From Labilibacter marinus (GTDB lineage Bacteria; Bacteroidota; Bacteroidia; Bacteroidales; Marinilabiliaceae), in assembly GCF_001659685.2 (NCBI RefSeq), contig NZ_LXYE02000020.1, forward strand, positions 300,023 through 364,022: a DNA stretch of 64,000 nt, written 5' to 3'. The notes below the pieces were generated by a model. That model was not told the origin of the DNA. It did not search any database and was given only the letters and a program-made list of their open reading frames with translations. Position 1 is the stretch's first letter. The number at the start of each line of letters is the position of its first letter. A program made the position numbers and the translations under genes. Of the stretch, positions 62,764-64,000 are shown one piece after another.

Positions 62764-63894
62764 TTGACTGCCAAAAAGCTTGAAATAGAACTGAAAAGAG
62801 ACACTCATAAAGGGCAAAGTATTATTGCTATAATATTTGAGTATAATACTGCATGGGCAGATATGTTAAAAGCCATATCTGGAACGCGATGGAGCCAGAC
62901 AAAAAAGTACTGGTATATATCTGAAGATAAGTTTAATTTAAACATATTTTTTGAGCGCTTTAAGGGTGTTACGTATCTTAATTATTCAGGCCTGCGCAAG
63001 AAACCTCCTGTAACAGAGCCTAAAAAACCAGAAAAACGCAAATATTTTCATCGCCAAACAACGCCATTGCCCAATGGCTACACCGAAAAATTAGAACAGA
63101 AACGTTATAGTGAAAGTACACACCGTACATATAAAGCTTATATAAAAGATTTTATTCATGCTTTTGCACCAAAAAGTATCGATCAATTATCGAATGATGA
63201 TGTGAATCAATATATGTTAAATTTAATAAGGGAATTTGAAATAAGTGCTTCAGAACAGAACCAACGGATTAACGCCATAAAATTTTATTACGAAAAGGTG
63301 CTGGAAAGACCCAAGGAGTTGTATAGTGTAGATAGGCCAAGGAAGCAAAAGCAATTGCCGCAAGTATTAAGCAAATTGGAGATAAAAGCGATTATTGGCG
63401 AATGTAGAAACCTTAAGCATCGTTGTATTTTATCTCTGATATATTCAGCTGGTTTACGAAGGAGTGAACTTATAAATCTTCAAATAGCTGATATTTTAAG
63501 TGAACGACAACAGGTTTTGATACGAAATGCAAAAGGTAATAAAGATAGATATTCGTTATTGTCGCTTAACCTACTTGAGGAACTGCGCAAATACTTTAAA
63601 GAGTATAGGCCAAAGTATTGGCTATTCGAAGGACAATACCCGAATACACAGTATAGCCCCACCAGTATTGGTAAAATTTTACAACAAGCAAGTTATAGGG
63701 CTAAAATTCAACGCCGAATAACCCCACATATGCTTCGGCATTCTTTTGCCACACATTTATTAGAGCAAGGAGTAGACTTAAGATATATACAAGTACTACT
63801 TGGTCATAGCTCATCAAAAACTACCGAAATATATACTCATGTTTCATCACATGAGATTGCAAAAATTAATAACCCAATAGATGACATTTTATAG
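62764..63894 (+). CDS. Tyrosine recombinase/integrase
   Basis: A 376-residue site-specific recombinase. An N-terminal arm (about 1-80, IIAIIFEYNTAWADML, WYISEDKF) precedes a core-binding SAM-like domain (about 105-195: YSESTHRTYKAYIKDFIHAF) and the catalytic domain. The active-site set is complete: Arg232 (GLRRSEL), His322 and Arg325 (HMLRHSF), His348 (LGHSSS) and Tyr357 (EIYTHV). The only plausible start is TTG at 62764, which keeps the arm domain. Such genes are common in Bacteroidetes, sometimes beside IS91-like transposases. Palindromes just downstream may be its target site. Confidence 0.88.
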   Translation: MTAKKLEIELKRDTHKGQSIIAIIFEYNTAWADMLKAISGTRWSQTKKYWYISEDKFNLNIFFERFKGVTYLNYSGLRKKPPVTEPKKPEKRKYFHRQTTPLPNGYTEKLEQKRYSESTHRTYKAYIKDFIHAFAPKSIDQLSNDDVNQYMLNLIREFEISASEQNQRINAIKFYYEKVLERPKELYSVDRPRKQKQLPQVLSKLEIKAIIGECRNLKHRCILSLIYSAGLRRSELINLQIADILSERQQVLIRNAKGNKDRYSLLSLNLLEELRKYFKEYRPKYWLFEGQYPNTQYSPTSIGKILQQASYRAKIQRRITPHMLRHSFATHLLEQGVDLRYIQVLLGHSSSKTTEIYTHVSSHEIAKINNPIDDIL

Positions 63895-63906
63895 TACTTA
63901 ACATAT

Positions 63907-63983
63907 TTAGGTGTGTTATTCTTGCCTATATGGCATGTATTGTGCACCTTTAGGTTTGTTAAAACAAAAATAACAACACCTAA
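63907..63983. repeat. Inverted repeats at the window edge after the integrase
   Basis: ttaggtgtgttatt (63907-63920) pairs with 63969-63983 apart from one bulged base. Inside and beyond lie related words: cacctttaggt (63945-63955) and acctaaggt (63978-63986). They could be part of a recombination site or the end of a mobile element, but the region is cut by the window. Confidence 0.5.
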
Positions 63984-64000
63984 GGTTGTTTTCCTAGGTA

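Noticed and set aside
63895..64000. Integron attC array
   Set aside because: The recombinase lacks the look of IntI and there is no repeated attC spacing; the palindromes are reported only as candidate site or element end.

Overview
The window looks like chromosomal DNA of a marine Bacteroidota, probably near the Marinilabiliales/Marinifilaceae group. The evidence is low-GC DNA, promoters of the Bacteroidetes type (TTG/TTTG about 19-23 nt before TAnnTTTG), weak ribosome binding sites, two secreted proteins ending in type IX secretion (T9SS) sorting domains, an ABC permease fused to an M1 aminopeptidase, a DUF4924 protein, OmpA-type barrels and a family-86 agarase/porphyranase-like enzyme aimed at red-algal polysaccharides. 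The genus is inferred, not proven. I saw no rRNA, tRNA or CRISPR array.

Layout. 1-4.6 kb: universal stress protein, phosphofructokinase, APS reductase (cysH) and an S41 processing protease. 4.65-5.3 kb: intergenic array of small hairpins. 5.3-15.0 kb: mostly minus strand, with a small secreted protein (plus strand), an MscS channel, the lysA/lysC pair, manA, and an ABC ATPase followed by the permease/M1 peptidase fusion. 15.2-19.5 kb: a plus-strand housekeeping run (engB, prs, then rplY-pth-S4 protein-DUF4924). 19.5-26.7 kb, minus strand: two tandem OmpA-family paralogues, then a two-component system made of an NtrC-type regulator and a hybrid-sensing histidine kinase. 26.8-29.5 kb: a lone SF1 helicase with a nuclease-like C-terminus. 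29.6-35.9 kb: aquaporin, NAD kinase, aldehyde dehydrogenase, POT-like transporter, a small SpoIIAA-like protein, QueD and an ArsR regulator. 36-43.4 kb: methyltransferase, TonB-dependent receptor between 19-bp direct repeats, a LytTR regulator with its LytS-type kinase, and a conserved hypothetical. 43.4-54 kb is the most accessory-like part: an iteron-like region, an unknown 436-residue protein, a DUF302 pseudogene fragment, the GH86 enzyme, the intact DUF302 gene, hemolysin III, Hsp20, patatin and a T9SS protein. 54.3-64 kb: a YgjP-like metallopeptidase overlapping dgt, a Nif11-like small protein, cold shock protein, outer-membrane and lipoprotein genes (one made of His-Leu-Pro repeats), DsbD and a tyrosine recombinase at the edge.

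How the genes relate. Several pairs are translationally coupled or nearly so: kinase/regulator at 24259 (TAGTG), YgjP/dgt at 55048 (TAATG), lysC/lysA (12 nt) and the two ompA-like genes (about 10 nt). Hairpin terminators split most units cleanly. The GH86 gene stands alone between a decayed and an intact copy of the same DUF302 gene, with no SusC/SusD pair nearby, so it looks like a single-gene acquisition or a rearrangement. No complete multi-gene defence or biosynthetic system is visible. The best leads for something undescribed are the helicase-nuclease fusion, the Nif11-like pair, the HLP-repeat lipoprotein, the 436-residue protein with its upstream iterons, and the integrase with palindromes at the window's right edge.
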